Positions 1 through 11,827 of a DNA stretch of 64,000 nucleotides are shown one piece after another. Location of the stretch: positions 35,509,551 through 35,573,550 of the forward strand of contig NC_088304.1 in NCBI RefSeq assembly GCF_032854445.1, in the 5' to 3' direction. Position numbers and translations under genes: made by a program. The notes below the pieces were generated by a model, which was not told the origin of the DNA, did no database searches, and saw only the letters and a program-made list of their open reading frames with translations. The stretch is from Liolophura sinensis (taxonomy: Eukaryota > Mollusca > Polyplacophora > Chitonida > Chitonidae). Each line of letters opens with the position of its first letter. Position 1 is the stretch's first letter.

Positions 1-112
1 TAACTACGTGAATAAGCGTCGTTGACCGCTAATTGTCACCAAGGCCGACGGTGATCGACAAATTCCCTGCCCTAGGTTGGATTTGAACTCTCACCCCGTG
101 TGTGATAGGAAT
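1..112 (-). mobile_element. tRNA-derived SINE, cut by the window edge
   Basis: The minus strand reads GAGAGTTCAAATCCAACCTA (B box) followed by a body that runs out at base 1. It is not SINE-A or SINE-B. Confidence 0.4.
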
Positions 113-305
113 GAAAATATATAACCATATTGATAACTCGTCTCCCTACTTGTGTCTGTAATCTCTTTCTTTAGACTACAATGCATAACATACACTCTCA
201 TCGTATTCTACACTCTAAGTTTATTTCAAACTTAGTACGTGAATAGTATACGAAAAACTCGGCAAAGTTGTTAATTGGCTTCAGTTATTATTTGATTTAT
301 TCTCT

Positions 306-462
306 CCGGCCGTAAGTGGGAAGGTCTGCCAGCAACCTGCGGATGGTCGTGTTTTTCCCCCGGGCTGTGCCCGGTTTCCACCCACCATAATGCTGGCCGC
401 CGTAGTATAAGTGAAATATTCTTGAGTACGGCGTAAAACACCAGTCAAATAAATAAATAAAT
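306..462 (+). mobile_element. SINE-A, 5'-truncated
   Basis: Body from CCGGCCGTAAGTGGGAAGGT through AAGTGAAATATTCTTGAGTA to an AAATAAATAAATAAAT tail; the tRNA head is absent. It faces the copy at 499-590 tail to tail. Confidence 0.82.
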
Positions 463-498
463 ATTTGATTTATTTATTTTTTGTAATTGATGAATTTA

Positions 499-590
499 AG
501 TCGTACTCAAGAATATTTCACTTACACGACGGCGGCCAGCATTATAGTGGGGGGAATCCGGGCAGAACCTGGGGGAAAACCACGATCATT
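499..590 (-). mobile_element. SINE-A 3' fragment, inverted
   Basis: GTACTCAAGAATATTTCACT, then GGCGGCCAGCATTATAGTGG and a GGGCAGAACCTGGGGGAAAA segment. With 306-462 it forms an imperfect hairpin around an AT-rich loop. Confidence 0.78.
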
Positions 591-1460
591 GTGACATTTT
601 GTAATGCATGCTCTGGTTGAGTAATTTTGGAATCAGCGGCTCTGGAGGATAAAATGAAGTCTTCAATCCATTTTACATTAAACAGCAGCAGTTAGTTTTT
701 CTCCTGAATCCCTTGTGATTTTCACAACTGTGAGATCTCCAGGTTATCGTGACAAAAGCGTGATCTAGCAGCTAATCAGCTTGATAAAAGAATCGCCTAA
801 TCACAGATTGTCATCGATTTATCGAAAAAAGGGACCCTTTGAAACTCCTACAGCCCACCGATAAAACAATGTGTTAAGCACACTTGCCTGGTTCGTTCCA
901 TGCCCCAGAATGCATGTATAGATAATACATGAAGCGCAACTGCAAACAAAGACTATGGCTGTAAAGGAAATGAAGAAAGTTATGCAAATATTTTTTTATA
1001 TTTTCATTTTTCAGGCATATTTTATAGCGTGCCCCATCGGATTCTTCCAACAACACAGTTGCTTTGACAGCTATCACCGCTTACGTCACGACTGTAGGTT
1101 GCTTAATTTCCGGTCTGACCACTGGGACTTTCCAAGAAACTCCAGTTTAAATTCTTTTTAATCCCCGAAGAAGACAGCTAAGAGGTTTTTGTGCACCTAT
1201 ATATATTTAGGACAGAACTGCACGTTAAGAAATGAAACCCAACTTTTCATGTGTCCTTGAGGTATCAAGTCGTGATCACTGTTATAGGCTATTTTCATGA
1301 GACTCTACTTCCTGTAAAGAGCTTGTTATGTTCACAGAAAAAAAATAAAGTCTTTAGTGTCATCGCATATTTTAAATGTTTTTTCTCCCAAGGATCCTTT
1401 AATTACTAGCAGAAAATCTCATTCTATGCTGTCAAACTATGACGGAAGCAAGCAGACAAG
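591..1460. other. No gene seen
   Basis: AT-rich sequence with only short chance ORFs. Confidence 0.6.
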
Positions 1461-1586
1461 TCAGATGAGAAATGTAAGTCAGATGAGAAATGTAAGTCAG
1501 ATGAGGAATGTAAGTCAGATGAGGAATGTAAGTCAGATGAGAAATGTAAGTCAGATGAGGAATGTAAGTCAGATGAGGAATGTGCA
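1461..1586 (+). repeat. 18-bp minisatellite, 7 copies
   Basis: Unit TCAGATGAGAAATGTAAG with an A/G variant (GAGAAATG or GAGGAATG). The unit is a multiple of 3, so both strands stay open; this is not a gene. Confidence 0.93.
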
Positions 1587-1685
1587 TATGAATGAGTTAT
1601 TAACTGACCATGATAACTGCTATGCCCAAGATAAAGATAAGCCATAGTTACATACATCGTTACCGTCATATGTTGTTGTTTTAGC

Positions 1686-2035
1686 ATTGCTGGGTGTTCA
1701 CTGTTTCTTCGTCCATCAAGAAGTATCCGGGCTCAGAAACCGTTAGCCGTACAATGTTCATTTTCATTGCGTAATCAGCCCTTTATGCCTTAATCACATT
1801 AGGGTAATCACGCATGTAAAATCCTTCACGCACACATGCCAGTCATCCAAGTTAAGCTTTTCTTTCCTCTACCAGTGTTCTGGCCTTGGTGCCAATTTTG
1901 TATTAGGTGTGTTGCCATTCAATTTAAGATTATTAAATACACTCAAGTACAATAACTCCTTGATCAAAAATATTTTCACAGAATTTTCCTGCGGAGATCT
2001 GATTTAGTTTTTCTCCTGCAAAGTCAAAAAAAACA
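1686..2035 (+). repeat. Dispersed repeat R, copy 1
   Basis: Shares with the copies at 6945 and 11020 the order: TTCACTGTTTCTTCGTCCAT, AAGTATCCGGGCTCAGAAAC, GTTAGCCGTACAAT, and a late TTTCCTGCGGAGATCTGAT. No terminal repeats or coding capacity seen. Confidence 0.55.
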
Positions 2036-2328
2036 AACTTGGATTAACTTTTGACGCCTGCCCATACCTAAGGTTGATTCGCTGAAGGGTTCAGTAATTA
2101 TATTTCCTTTCCAGCTGGTTAAAGCGCACTCTGTTGTGGGAACATAAAAAATTTCATCAAATACTATGTTCCTGTTTTGTTTCACAATGTCAGCATTGGG
2201 AGCTGAATGGTCCAGAGGCTCCTCTACGTACATGTCATATAATCTTACTGTCAGCTAATGGGAGCTCTGTCCACATTTGTCACACGTGCATAGATAAAGT
2301 ATGTAATAATTACATCAATATCGTACAT

Positions 2329-2568
2329 CGGGGGCGATCCAGGGTCAATCCTGGGTCGGGTCATAAGACCTTAAAAGAGGAAAAGGCTTAAAAGCTTCCT
2401 TGCATGGCGTTCAGCATTAAGGAGATAGTACAACGACTGGTTGCCCCGTATCGGTATAATACCTCGGATGGAGCCGCTTTCTTGCCTTCGGTAAGTCGTC
2501 TCAGTTAAGCAGAACTAGATAAAAGAGCTGTGGAAATCCTAAAGCAAACCCTAAGCACTCACTCACTC
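2329..2568 (+). mobile_element. SINE-B with perfect 12-bp target duplication
   Basis: A second tRNA-derived family. Begins inside the tRNA-like head (CGGGGGCGATCCAGGGTCAA) with a B-box-like region, runs through the body, and ends AAGCACTCACTCACTC. AATATCGTACAT flanks it on both sides (2317-2328, 2569-2580) without mismatch. The 5' truncation together with a clean duplication indicates LINE-type retrotransposition. Confidence 0.85.
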
Positions 2569-2580
2569 AATATCGTACAT

Positions 2581-3559
2581 GATTCATCCTTTACTTCAGA
2601 TCAATGAGGCATGGAGTCATCACTGATAAATCTGACAGGTAGAGTCGTGACAAGAATCCGGCCTTACCTAACAACGGAGCTGGCGTGAAAAACTCATTAA
2701 ATCATCAACGCCCTATTACATGGGGAAACACCCTGGCAATACGTAATCGTGCCTGGGAAGTTCGGATGTATTGGTATAAATCTAGTCTCCAGGGAAGGGT
2801 AGGCAAGCACTGTGTTTCCTGTTACAGTTCTGTCAGCCTTTTTTTACGAGATGAATTGGTTTCGATTGAATTTTGTTACCTGGTGTTGTTTAATAAACCA
2901 AACCTTTGGGCATCACCTCGGTAAGTATGACATATACTGACAAAGCACAACAGAAATAAAAAGAAAGTTGACACGAAGGCCATTAGCGGCGAAGTTCTCC
3001 GAAAACAATTATCCAACGACCTAGATAACGTATGTGCAAGTCAGATGCAATGCTCAGAGGTGGAATTACCATGACTTTTATGTATGCTAAATGACCAATG
3101 AGAGATTACCAACATGTCACCCTTACTATCATTTTGGTTCCTACGAAGTCCTTCGGTCTGTCAATAAAGAATATGAAATTAGCGGGTCATACCTATATGG
3201 AAGTGTTGTGCTTCTATATTGCCATCTTAGGATGAGAATAAAGGTCAAACAGGAATGGTCATTTTTCACACCAACTACACGAAAAATAACGTAGGAGTTT
3301 GAATTAGCCGGTGGTTAAGGGAGTCTAAAAAACATGGCCCACATTCTTTGGCCAAAGAAATTCAGCTAATCAAAGTATGAAAAGATTCAATGATATTCCC
3401 GGCTGTTTTCAAATCGAATCCCTATTGAGGTCAGACTACAGTTTCGCGGAATAAACGAGTGAATCTAAAATGTCCACAGCATCGTTTACCGATAGGGGGC
3501 TAAATGTACTAAATGATGTGGAGGAGTATACACACATAGTGTTCCATAACGCATAGTCT
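2581..3559. other. No gene seen
   Basis: Unique-looking sequence; short ORFs without splice support. Confidence 0.55.
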
Positions 3560-3712
3560 CGATTGCTTGACCAAAGTTTTGAGCATTTTGTGTATCAACA
3601 CAACGCTCGAGGAATGCAAATAGAAAACATCAAAACGGAAGTGATCTTTCGTGATTCCAGATATGTCCTGGCGGATGCATCGAAACAGTGAACTCCCTGG
3701 TGAGTACACGTG
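3560..3712 (-). repeat. Possible old repeat R fragment
   Basis: The minus strand has GTTCACTGTTTCGATGCATC, CGCCAGGACATATCTGGAAT. Similar to R1 but worn. Confidence 0.35.
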
Positions 3713-4194
3713 AGAATAAAACAACGATCATTCTTTTTAAGCCTTAATCACCGATGTTCATCCAATCATTGGTTACACACGACACTCTAGATTACAGCCA
3801 GGAACCGTTTCCATCAACATTTATAGTATCTATCGTTCTGTTTCACCTGACAGGTGTTGTAACCCTCGGCCTAGAGCCCGGATGTTCAACCAACAGCAGT
3901 AGGTATGACGCGGAAATGAAGCACGTGAATACAATGTTGCGAGGTCAACGCCTTACCCGCGCTGAGGATCTATTTTTGTTTTCTATAATATGATTAATTC
4001 ATCGATCGGCACGAGTGATTAGATCATGGGTGAAGGAAAGAGGTTTTTATACTAGAGAAAGGCGACCGTTTGATTCCATCCAGTCATCATACATTAAAGA
4101 CAAGAAGGGTTATGAGAAACCCGACAGCTTGGCGGTGATGGATTCAGTTCAAAGGCAGCCCAAATTGACAGGACATTTAATATTATATAATGAG

Positions 4195-4780
4195 CAGCTG
4201 AAAACTTATAACAGCTGACCGAAACATAGAATCTTACTCTGAGGCCACATATACACCTGCGAAGTGAATGTGATACCTGCAAGTCCAAAACATGGTAGTT
4301 TTTACAAAAACACAAATATCGAGCATAACGTCAAGGTCTTCAAAGCATGTTTATCAAGCCCAAGAAGTTTCATGAACATATCGTATAAACTTTGACAACA
4401 GCTGACCCAAACAAGAAAGCTCCCTTCGTAACGGAGAGCTAAAAATACAAATATCTCTAATTACTCAAAATGAGGAAATCCCCAAATCCTGTTTATCATT
4501 TCACCATGTTTCATAAAGATGACGTGAAAACTGTTTGAATATCTGACCCAAACATGAAACCTTGCCCTGGGCAACAAAACTGAACAGTACTGGCTAAGAT
4601 GAAATGGCAAAGTCACCAACCCGATAATTTGAATGAAAATACAAATACATCTAATTATTTCCAATTATTTATTTCATGAAGTCTTCAAAGCATGCCCATC
4701 GTCCCCACCATGTTTCAGCAAGACGATGCAAAAACTGTGGCAACAGCTGACCCCAACAAAAACACCTTACCCTGGCTCAC
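4195..4780 (+). repeat. Old imperfect tandem repeat, about 4 copies
   Basis: ACAGCTGACC-like motifs followed by an AAACAWRAAA stretch recur near 4213, 4398, 4543 and 4749. CATGTTTCA is shared near 4504 and 4708, and CTTCAAAGCATG near 4338 and 4683. The spacing is irregular. Confidence 0.5.
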
Positions 4781-5335
4781 AATAGTCACAATAGTAAATG
4801 GCCTAGTTATCGTTACAGGCGGCGGGCCAGAGAACCAAGCTTTAGGATTGTGTTCACTGCTAGAGTTCATCTCGGATTTATCACGGTTTTACCAACCAAA
4901 TAGCCGTAAAAAGGTTAAGTAGATTAAATCTGAAATGGGTTATTGAATGAAAGTACAATTTTGATTTAATAATTTGGGCATAAGGCGGTCTGAATCGGGT
5001 TAGTCTATCTTCAAATTCGATTAAAACATCCCGCTTGAGGAAAACCACCATGACATTGCCTTTCGTTTTTGCTAAACATTTGCAGATTTTTTTATGTAAT
5101 GACAACACTTTAGTTATTCTAATTAGTCCAACAGACTTTTTATAGACCGGAAATTGATTGTTGATTCATCAACAGTCGTATATATACCATCGGCCAAGCA
5201 AAGGTGAAGATGTACACGTATGATTGAAGTATAAATAAATCCAGATTAGATTCGCCTTGAAAAAATAAAATGAGTTCCAGTTTTAAATAACGACAGTTGT
5301 TTCTTTGTTGTAACATGTTGTTGCCTCGTTATGGT

Positions 5336-5376
5336 TGTTTGCGGCGTTAAACCTCACTCATTCAATCATGTTTTCA
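5336..5376 (+). mobile_element. SINE-B-like 3' tail scrap
   Basis: TTGCGGCGTTAAACCTCACT followed by CATTCAATCA. Confidence 0.4.
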
Positions 5377-5837
5377 AAGTTTGTTCTTTGTTCTTTTCAA
5401 TAACTAGCCGATGAGATGTCCACATAATGCAAGTGTTATGAGCTGGCAACAGGAAGAGGTTGAGATTGGTCTCAGCTCATTCCTCACATGAGAATGGGAA
5501 AAGACAACGAAATATCCATACATTACTTCCTTGAAGCAAAGAAAATTACAATTCATATTATATTGATTAAGACTATTGAAGCCAGCCTTTATTTTTAGTC
5601 ATTCTCTTGCAGTAATCTGTAAAGACAAAGTGCATCTGTTGGCGCCAAAATGTTTGACACTAGACAGCCACACGTCTAACCCCATTAAAGCCGCGTATCT
5701 GTTCAATGCCACCGTTTCTTCAACCGAGAAGTAAAAAAAAAGACATCCCGAGAGGATTTCTTGACAGACTTATTCCCAAAACGTTACGTTAACACACCAT
5801 TAATCTGTGATCACGGTTACTTTCTTCTTGTCTCTGT

Positions 5838-5915
5838 TGTAAGGACTCGAACCCTCACAGGCTTCTCTTGCCACAGCCGATCTGCCGCTGACCCGTGGGG
5901 CCATGCTGGGCATAA
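5838..5915 (-). mobile_element. tRNA-like sequence with perfect B box
   Basis: The minus strand contains GAGGGTTCGAGTCCTTACAA after a GGGTCAGCGGCAGATCGG stretch. The B box is perfect but I could not fold a clean cloverleaf, so a SINE head is likelier than a tRNA gene. Confidence 0.35.
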
Positions 5916-6638
5916 TCAAAGCTACCTGTTGCTCTTTTGATGGCGCTTTGACGTGAGTAGATTTATTAGATACCTTGCAAAAAGTGTCATTTTTTAGGGT
6001 ACTCGATTTGGTTTCATCCTTCCATAATATGACTGTATAAGTGAAAAACTCTAGAGCAATTTGTTTTCTGGAAATTTCAGGCAATCGACAGCAATATATA
6101 GTTGAACTCACGAGTGAGCTACCTTGAAGCATTGACACTCTTAATCTTTCATATTTATCGCATAAGCTGATATCGCCGATTGCACTGTGAGATATTTACA
6201 TTATTTCCTGCTGGATACTTCAATTCATCGATCTGTGTATGGTCACTAATGCTGCTTTACATCGATTGCAGTGTATGAGACAAGCAAGGATCCCATTGCT
6301 TAAAGAAAGAAAGTATCTCTAAGATCCGGGAACCCCTAGATTTGAAGATAACACGCGATAATTACGTAATTATTTCAAGTTATAAAGCAAATTACCCACA
6401 CATGCTTTGATCTATCGTCTTCAATTTGTATTTTTTCTGTCAAGAATTCTTTTATTTGCTAGAGATTTCAGATATATAAACCATTTACTGCTTGATCACA
6501 AAACACGGCAGAGCTTCTGCTGTGGACTGGGAGCTGGCATGTTAATATGAGTGTCACTTTGCTTGAAGAACAACAGCAGGCCTCTCGCCGTATAAGCTAT
6601 AGCATCGGGAGATCTAATTGAAATTAAAGGCTGTATGT

Positions 6639-6839
6639 TTATCGCGTGATTTTGTCAGTTAAATTTGTCAGTGAAGCGCGCATAGTGGCATACGGTGTGC
6701 AGCTATCGTTGCTCAGGTCCCTAGGCTGGAGCACGAAATGAAAACGTTGGCCTTTTTGTAGTGGTGACATTAAAGGTATGACCTGGTCATGCGGGATTTG
6801 TTTCGCCCAGTCAATAAGGACAATATTACATTCCTCCAC
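6639..6839 (-). other. Unrecognised open segment, possible terminal exon
   Basis: 66 codons ending in TAA, with text such as CNIVLIDWAKQIPHDQVIPL and PLQKGQRFHFVLQPRDL. The composition is less AT-rich than the flanks and looks protein-like, but there is no ATG at its start and no good acceptor. It could be an exon end, a pseudogene piece or chance. Confidence 0.2.
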
Positions 6840-6944
6840 TTAGACCCATTTTGATGTATTCAGTATAACAGGAAATGAACTTACAGTGCTAAAGTCGAAA
6901 TCGGTAGGGCCATCTGCGGTAAAAATACGTTGATAGGAAATTTA

Positions 6945-7365
6945 TCCCTAATTTAGGTGGTTGTATTCACTCTCTCTCTCTCCATCCTTCAGGAAGTCAC
7001 CGGGATCAGAACTGTCAGCCGTAGAATCTTCTCTTCCCTTACGTAACCTACCTTTTGTGTTTGACGAGCTTACGGCTATCACAGGCATAACACCACCCCT
7101 ATCACAGATGCGTGCCAGTTAACCAAACTTCTTTCTTGTTTTTCCTGCCAGGAACTCTGGTATTGATATCATCCCCGCTTCACGAAGCGTGTAGTTATTC
7201 AGTTCTAAATTGTGAAGTCCATTTAAGTACCGTACTCCTGTATAGCAATATGTTCTCTAAATTGACTGGAATTTCCTGCGGCAATCTGATGTGTTGTTTT
7301 TCTCTGACACTGTGCACACTATGCCATACTATTAGTTTGATCACCTTTCACTGGACTTAGCGGTT
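6945..7365 (+). repeat. Dispersed repeat R, copy 2
   Basis: CTCCATCCTTCAGGAAGTCA, CCGGGATCAGAACTGTCAGC, TTTTGTGTTTGACGAGCTTA and a late TTTCCTGCGGCAATCTGAT. Contains a CTCTCTCTCTC run near 6970. Confidence 0.58.
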
Positions 7366-7440
7366 AATACTATAAGTTATATCTTTTTCTCAATGGCAAT
7401 TTCCCAATAACTTTTGGGTTCATTAACAGTGTTTCTTGGT

Positions 7441-7803
7441 AGCCGGTCGTGGCAGAGGAGATAAGGTGCATGTGTTACGATTGCCTGACGCACAAGGTAC
7501 GGGTTCAAATCTTGGTCGTGGACAAGCACTTTGTAAATTTCCCCTTCTTTTGGTGTCCGTAACTTAGAGGAAGTAAGTTAATGACGACGCTCAAAGGGCC
7601 TTTGGGGCAGTCTATCGGTCGTTCAGCATAACTTGTCTTCCACAAATACTGTGTGCGTATTTGTATGTAACATGCGGGAAAGCAATTTGCCACAGGTCGG
7701 TGGTATACCGGATTCTCCCACTCATATATCTGACTGCCATCGTTTGAGTGAAAGATTCTTAAATATGTGTGAAATAACCAGTCAAATAAAATCAATAAAT
7801 GAA
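7441..7803 (+). mobile_element. Diverged tRNA-derived SINE
   Basis: Starts GCCGGTCGTGGCAGAGGAGA with B-box-like GGGTTCAAATC near 7501 and ends GTGAAATAACCAGTCAAATA plus AAATCAATAAAT. The 3' part fits SINE-A; the head is from another tRNA-like source. Confidence 0.55.
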
Positions 7804-7954
7804 CTATGTTTGATTTCAATGAAAGTTTTTTATTTTATTGGTGTTTTATAAGTTACAAGTTGAACCTATAACAAAAAACCACTCGTGTACCCCCTGTGCC
7901 GATTTTGCGCAATCATCCAGTAGGGAGAAGTCAGTTTGTGGAATTTGGCAAGGA

Positions 7955-8060
7955 TTTTTCAGCTGGTCGGCACATTTGTCAGATACTGGCGAAAGTCGCT
8001 GGTATGTTCGACCTTTCCACTCATAACACTGGCCGCCCTTATATAAGTGAAATGTTTCGG
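7955..8060 (+). mobile_element. Degraded SINE-A 3' fragment
   Basis: ACTGGCCGCCCTTATATAAG followed by TGAAATGTTTC. A weak, old copy. Confidence 0.5.
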
Positions 8061-9584
8061 AGAATGAATTTAAAATAGATTATTGGAAATAAAGCAAGGA
8101 ACATTTCATTGCGCTCTCTGATTGTGACCTACATTAACAGACGACGGAGTCCCTTTCAGGAGATCTAACTCAGTTTATCTCGTTCTCCTTCGTCGTTTAC
8201 AGCTAGAATAATCTTTTTAAAACGAGCGCAGTTTTCATACGGAAACCTAAACATTGTTAGTGCCAAAGCAAATTAAAAAAAAGATAAAGGGCAGATCTCT
8301 TCGGAAGTTAATATAATTTTGTGGTCATTATACGAACTTGAGGCTTTGCACTTGGCAGCACGATAAAATGTTCAGATGATGTCCTGTAACCAATTCTAAC
8401 TGTTTTTAAAATGCACTTAATGCACTTCTGCAATAACATTGACCTTATAATGTTTTAATCTTATTTGATTTAGTACGAGAAAGATGAACTATCTTCGACA
8501 ACACTGATGTTTTGTCCAAGAAAAAAATTGTGAATGTAATATGCCCTATCGGGATGCATTATTAAAGAGTACCATAAAATATACATTAGCTGAAAGAGAT
8601 GGGTAACGTATACCCTCAAAGAGCAATTTTGTGCCGTTTTTTTCACATGTGTTTGTGACCCGCTATGTAAGCAAGACGTTTGTCGCAGGTACACAATTTG
8701 GTACACATTTAAATGTGTAGATACATAAATGTACGCTGATGTACAGCGTGTGTTATGTTCCTGAGTAAGTGTGTTAGAACGAATGTGTGCCTGTGGTACA
8801 TATCATGTGTTTTTTTGGTACACAATTGCTTTTAGAGATGATCCAATTACAGGATAATCCGCAAAAACATTGTTGTGCATAAATATACCGGGAAGAACGC
8901 CCAGTATACATAAAATGATACATTTTTTAACAATTTTGTCTAGGACAATAATACAATCTAGTTTTTGGAGAAAATGTTTATCTTCACTGAAGTAATACGT
9001 GCTATGAAGAAAGATTGTAAACTAAGTGAAACTAGTGGTTAGCTTTTTACGATTTTTTTACAGCTGTTTTTAGGGTTTATTTTTCACTGAAAACCTGGGA
9101 GGTTTCCCAACAAATGAGTTTGATTGGTGCGAAATTAACAAAAACAAAAGAAAGAGAGAAATAAAAAAATACAAACAAACAAACAAAAAAACAACAACAA
9201 CAACAAGGCGTGAAATGTTTAAGTGAGCGCACTTAAATCAAGCCACAAAGAATGTTAGCCTACTGAAACCATCAAATCAGTCATCGCAATGAAATGAGGT
9301 CAAAGGTTAATTATTGGGCGAGAGGTAAACTCTGAAAGAGAATTAAAAAAAAATAGATCTTCGCACGGAAATTCCATCGCCAGTCAGTTTAGGGGAAATA
9401 TTTTGATACAAAAAAGTTCTTATAATTGAGTGAACATTTAGCATTGAAAGACTGCGCCCTTTATGAAGTGGAGTTGCCATCAATACCATAGCTCTGACGG
9501 GTTGAAAAAAAACGCCAATGTGGTTAACTGGCCTGTGTATTTGTGGGGGGATTTGCCGGGGTGTTGACCCTTAAGCTCAACAAA
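8061..9584. other. No gene seen; A-rich low complexity at 9140-9206
   Basis: AT-rich sequence with an AAAC/AAC-rich run (ACAAACAAACAAACAAAAAA) near 9170-9205. Confidence 0.6.
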
Positions 9585-9695
9585 TACAAAAGGCAGAATA
9601 CGTTAAGGAAGTGCCGATTGTATGGCTAACGTTTCTGATCCCGGATACGTCCTGGTGGACGGAGAATAGCTTTTCCATCACAGTTGAGTGTTTTT
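9585..9695 (-). repeat. Dispersed repeat R fragment
   Basis: The minus strand reads CCACCAGGACGTATCCGGGA and TCAGAAACGTTAGCCATACA, matching the R1 block. Confidence 0.5.
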
Positions 9696-9980
9696 TTTTA
9701 CTGTAAATATCCCTGCTGATTTCTACCGCATCAACGTGCACATGAATATATTTTATGTATTGCCAACATTTCATGCCATACCCAAGTGTGGGAATGTAAA
9801 ATCGTTATCAGGAAAATCGTACCGTCTCTTTTATCACTTCCACTTTACTATTATAATTCTGTTTTCATTTTTTCCTTCCTCTTTCAGTCGGCCAACAATT
9901 TGTGGTGTGCAGGCGATTTCTTGGTATGATAACAATGGAATTCATCTAAATTTTGGACAAATATCTCTTTCAAAAGTTTG

Positions 9981-10257
9981 TGGGACTTTTGTGGCCGAGG
10001 GGGTTAGCATGCCAGATCGGCGCAAAGACCCATGAGCCTCCTACCAATGCGGTCTCTGTGAGCTCAAGTCCAGTTCAATTCATGCTGGTTTCTACTCCGG
10101 CTGTGCGTGGGAAGGCCTGTCAGCAACTTGCGGACGTTCCTTGGTTTTCCCTGCGCTCTGCCTGGTTTCCTCCCAACATAATGCTGGCGGCCGTGTTGTA
10201 AGTGAAATATTCTTGAGCGCGACATGAAACACCTATCAAATAAACAAATAAATAAAT
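9981..10257 (+). mobile_element. SINE-A, full length with target duplication
   Basis: Head TGGGACTTTTGTGGCCGAGG, B-box region TGAGCTCAAGTCC, body, and an AAATAAATAAATAAA tail. Flanked by AAAAGTTTG at 9972-9980 and 10258-10266. Confidence 0.85.
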
Positions 10258-10266
10258 AAAAGTTTG

Positions 10267-11019
10267 AAATTCTTTCCAAGAGTGTACCAAGTGCTAGGCA
10301 GTGATGTGGCTTCGAGTGACGTGCCCTGATTGGACGTGTTTATGGAAAACTTATATGCGTCTTATATGGGACATCCACAGGAAGCAAACGATACAAAGCG
10401 CATCCTCTGCTCATCATCCCTGCTTTACTACCTCCACTGCCAAAGAAAGTCCTCACTTACTGTTATTTTTACCTTCAGCAATGCTAATGGACATCACTTC
10501 CAATGGCTCAATGGTTAGATCGTCCACCTCGAAATCGTTTCGAAATGGTGTGTATTGCCGCCTTGCTTGGCAGTCACCATTGGTTAGAGCACGGAAACAA
10601 GGCTGGTTGGTTGGGTATCAGTAAAGTAACTGGTGCGCATGTGCGTACTGGCCACACCTTATCATAGTTCCCTCAGTCTAGATGTTAAAGAGTATGTAAC
10701 CGATACTAAAAGTATTTGAAATCGAGGAACATTGATTAGAGTAACCGTTATCTGCGAGTTATGTATAGAGCTAATGACGAGGCACAACTGGAACCAACAC
10801 TGAGTGCAAAGATTTATCTTTTGTAGTCGCAACAGTAAAGCACAAGTGAAGAACGAAGTATGTGCTATGCACAGCTTGTTTCATGGCGTTATAACATCTC
10901 TAATGATGTTAATACATTGCCCCATTCCACTGTGGCGAGCTGTGTTAGTATAACACAAGAAAAAAATTGACGATATAAAGATAGAAAGAGGCATGGATAT
11001 TTACGGAACAAAAAAGAAC
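10267..11019. other. No gene seen
   Basis: A 107-codon plus ORF (10301-10624) has no motif or splice context. Confidence 0.5.
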
Positions 11020-11566
11020 TGTGATGGAGAATTTATCCTTGCTTAATTCGCTGTATTCACCGTTTCTCCATCCATCAGGAAGTGCCCGTGATCAGAATCG
11101 CCAGCCGTTCAATCTGCCTTTTGTGTTTGACGAGTTTGCGGTTAACACCCACAGAAATTCCTTAAATCAGACCTGACAGTTATCTAAATAGCGCTTTCCT
11201 TTCTTGTAAGAGATCTGCCCCAGATACAACAGCTTTTATTCCAATCGTAATCTCTTCACTTTATTTTCACTCATTCGCCTCGAACATTCTCTGAGTCTTT
11301 CGAGATCATTGGAACTCTTCACTGCTTCTCCTTGCATGATTACTTCTGAATTTTGTTCTTTATATACTTTCTTAGTTACTTTGTGGTTTGTGTTATACGT
11401 CGTTTTTTGGAATTTGACCTGACCATTATTTATCCAGAACGTCCGTATTGGTTGACGGCTGGTATACAAACTCCTGTTTCTCCATTTGCCTTACTTGATT
11501 TACCTTTGGAGTTTGACGAACTTAGCGTAACACCCGGCCACATTCCCTCACAGACCAGGTTATGAG
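11020..11566 (+). repeat. Dispersed repeat R, tandem or composite copy
   Basis: The R1 block (CCGTTTCTCCATCCATCAGG, 11030-11230) is followed by an R2 block (CTGCTTCTCCTTGCATGATT through TATACTTTCTTAGTTACTTT, 11300-11470) and then R1 again (CTGTTTCTCCATTTGCC, TTTGACGAACTTAGCG). This shows R2 runs directly into R1, so they are parts of one longer element. Confidence 0.55.
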
Positions 11567-11827
11567 AAAGCATTTTTCACTCTCCTATCATTTATACATG
11601 GATTTCTGTGCGAAAATATTAATTCAATATGCCTGTGTTAAGGGTACGGATGTGCTTGAATTCATATCTGACCGATGGCAGCGCCGCAATAACAACAATG
11701 CCGATCTCCTCGAAGAAAGTTCAGAAACTATTTTCTTTCCACATCTGCCTTTATCACACAAAGTTTTGCACCTGACGACACATAAAATTTTTCAGTGACT
11801 GGCTTAAGAATGAAAGCCGATAGAGGA

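Larger units (their letters stand above)
4781..6638. other. No gene seen
   Basis: Apart from the SINE tail at 5336 and the tRNA-like stretch at 5838, nothing recognised. The 112-codon minus ORF at 5800-6138 spans the tRNA-like stretch and is taken as chance. Confidence 0.55.

Noticed and set aside
1357-1647. 96-codon ORF with SQMRNV repeats
   Set aside because: The repeated part is the 18-bp minisatellite; the flanks show no domain or splice signal.
5800-6138. 112-codon minus ORF
   Set aside because: It runs through a tRNA-like sequence and has no domain; probably chance.
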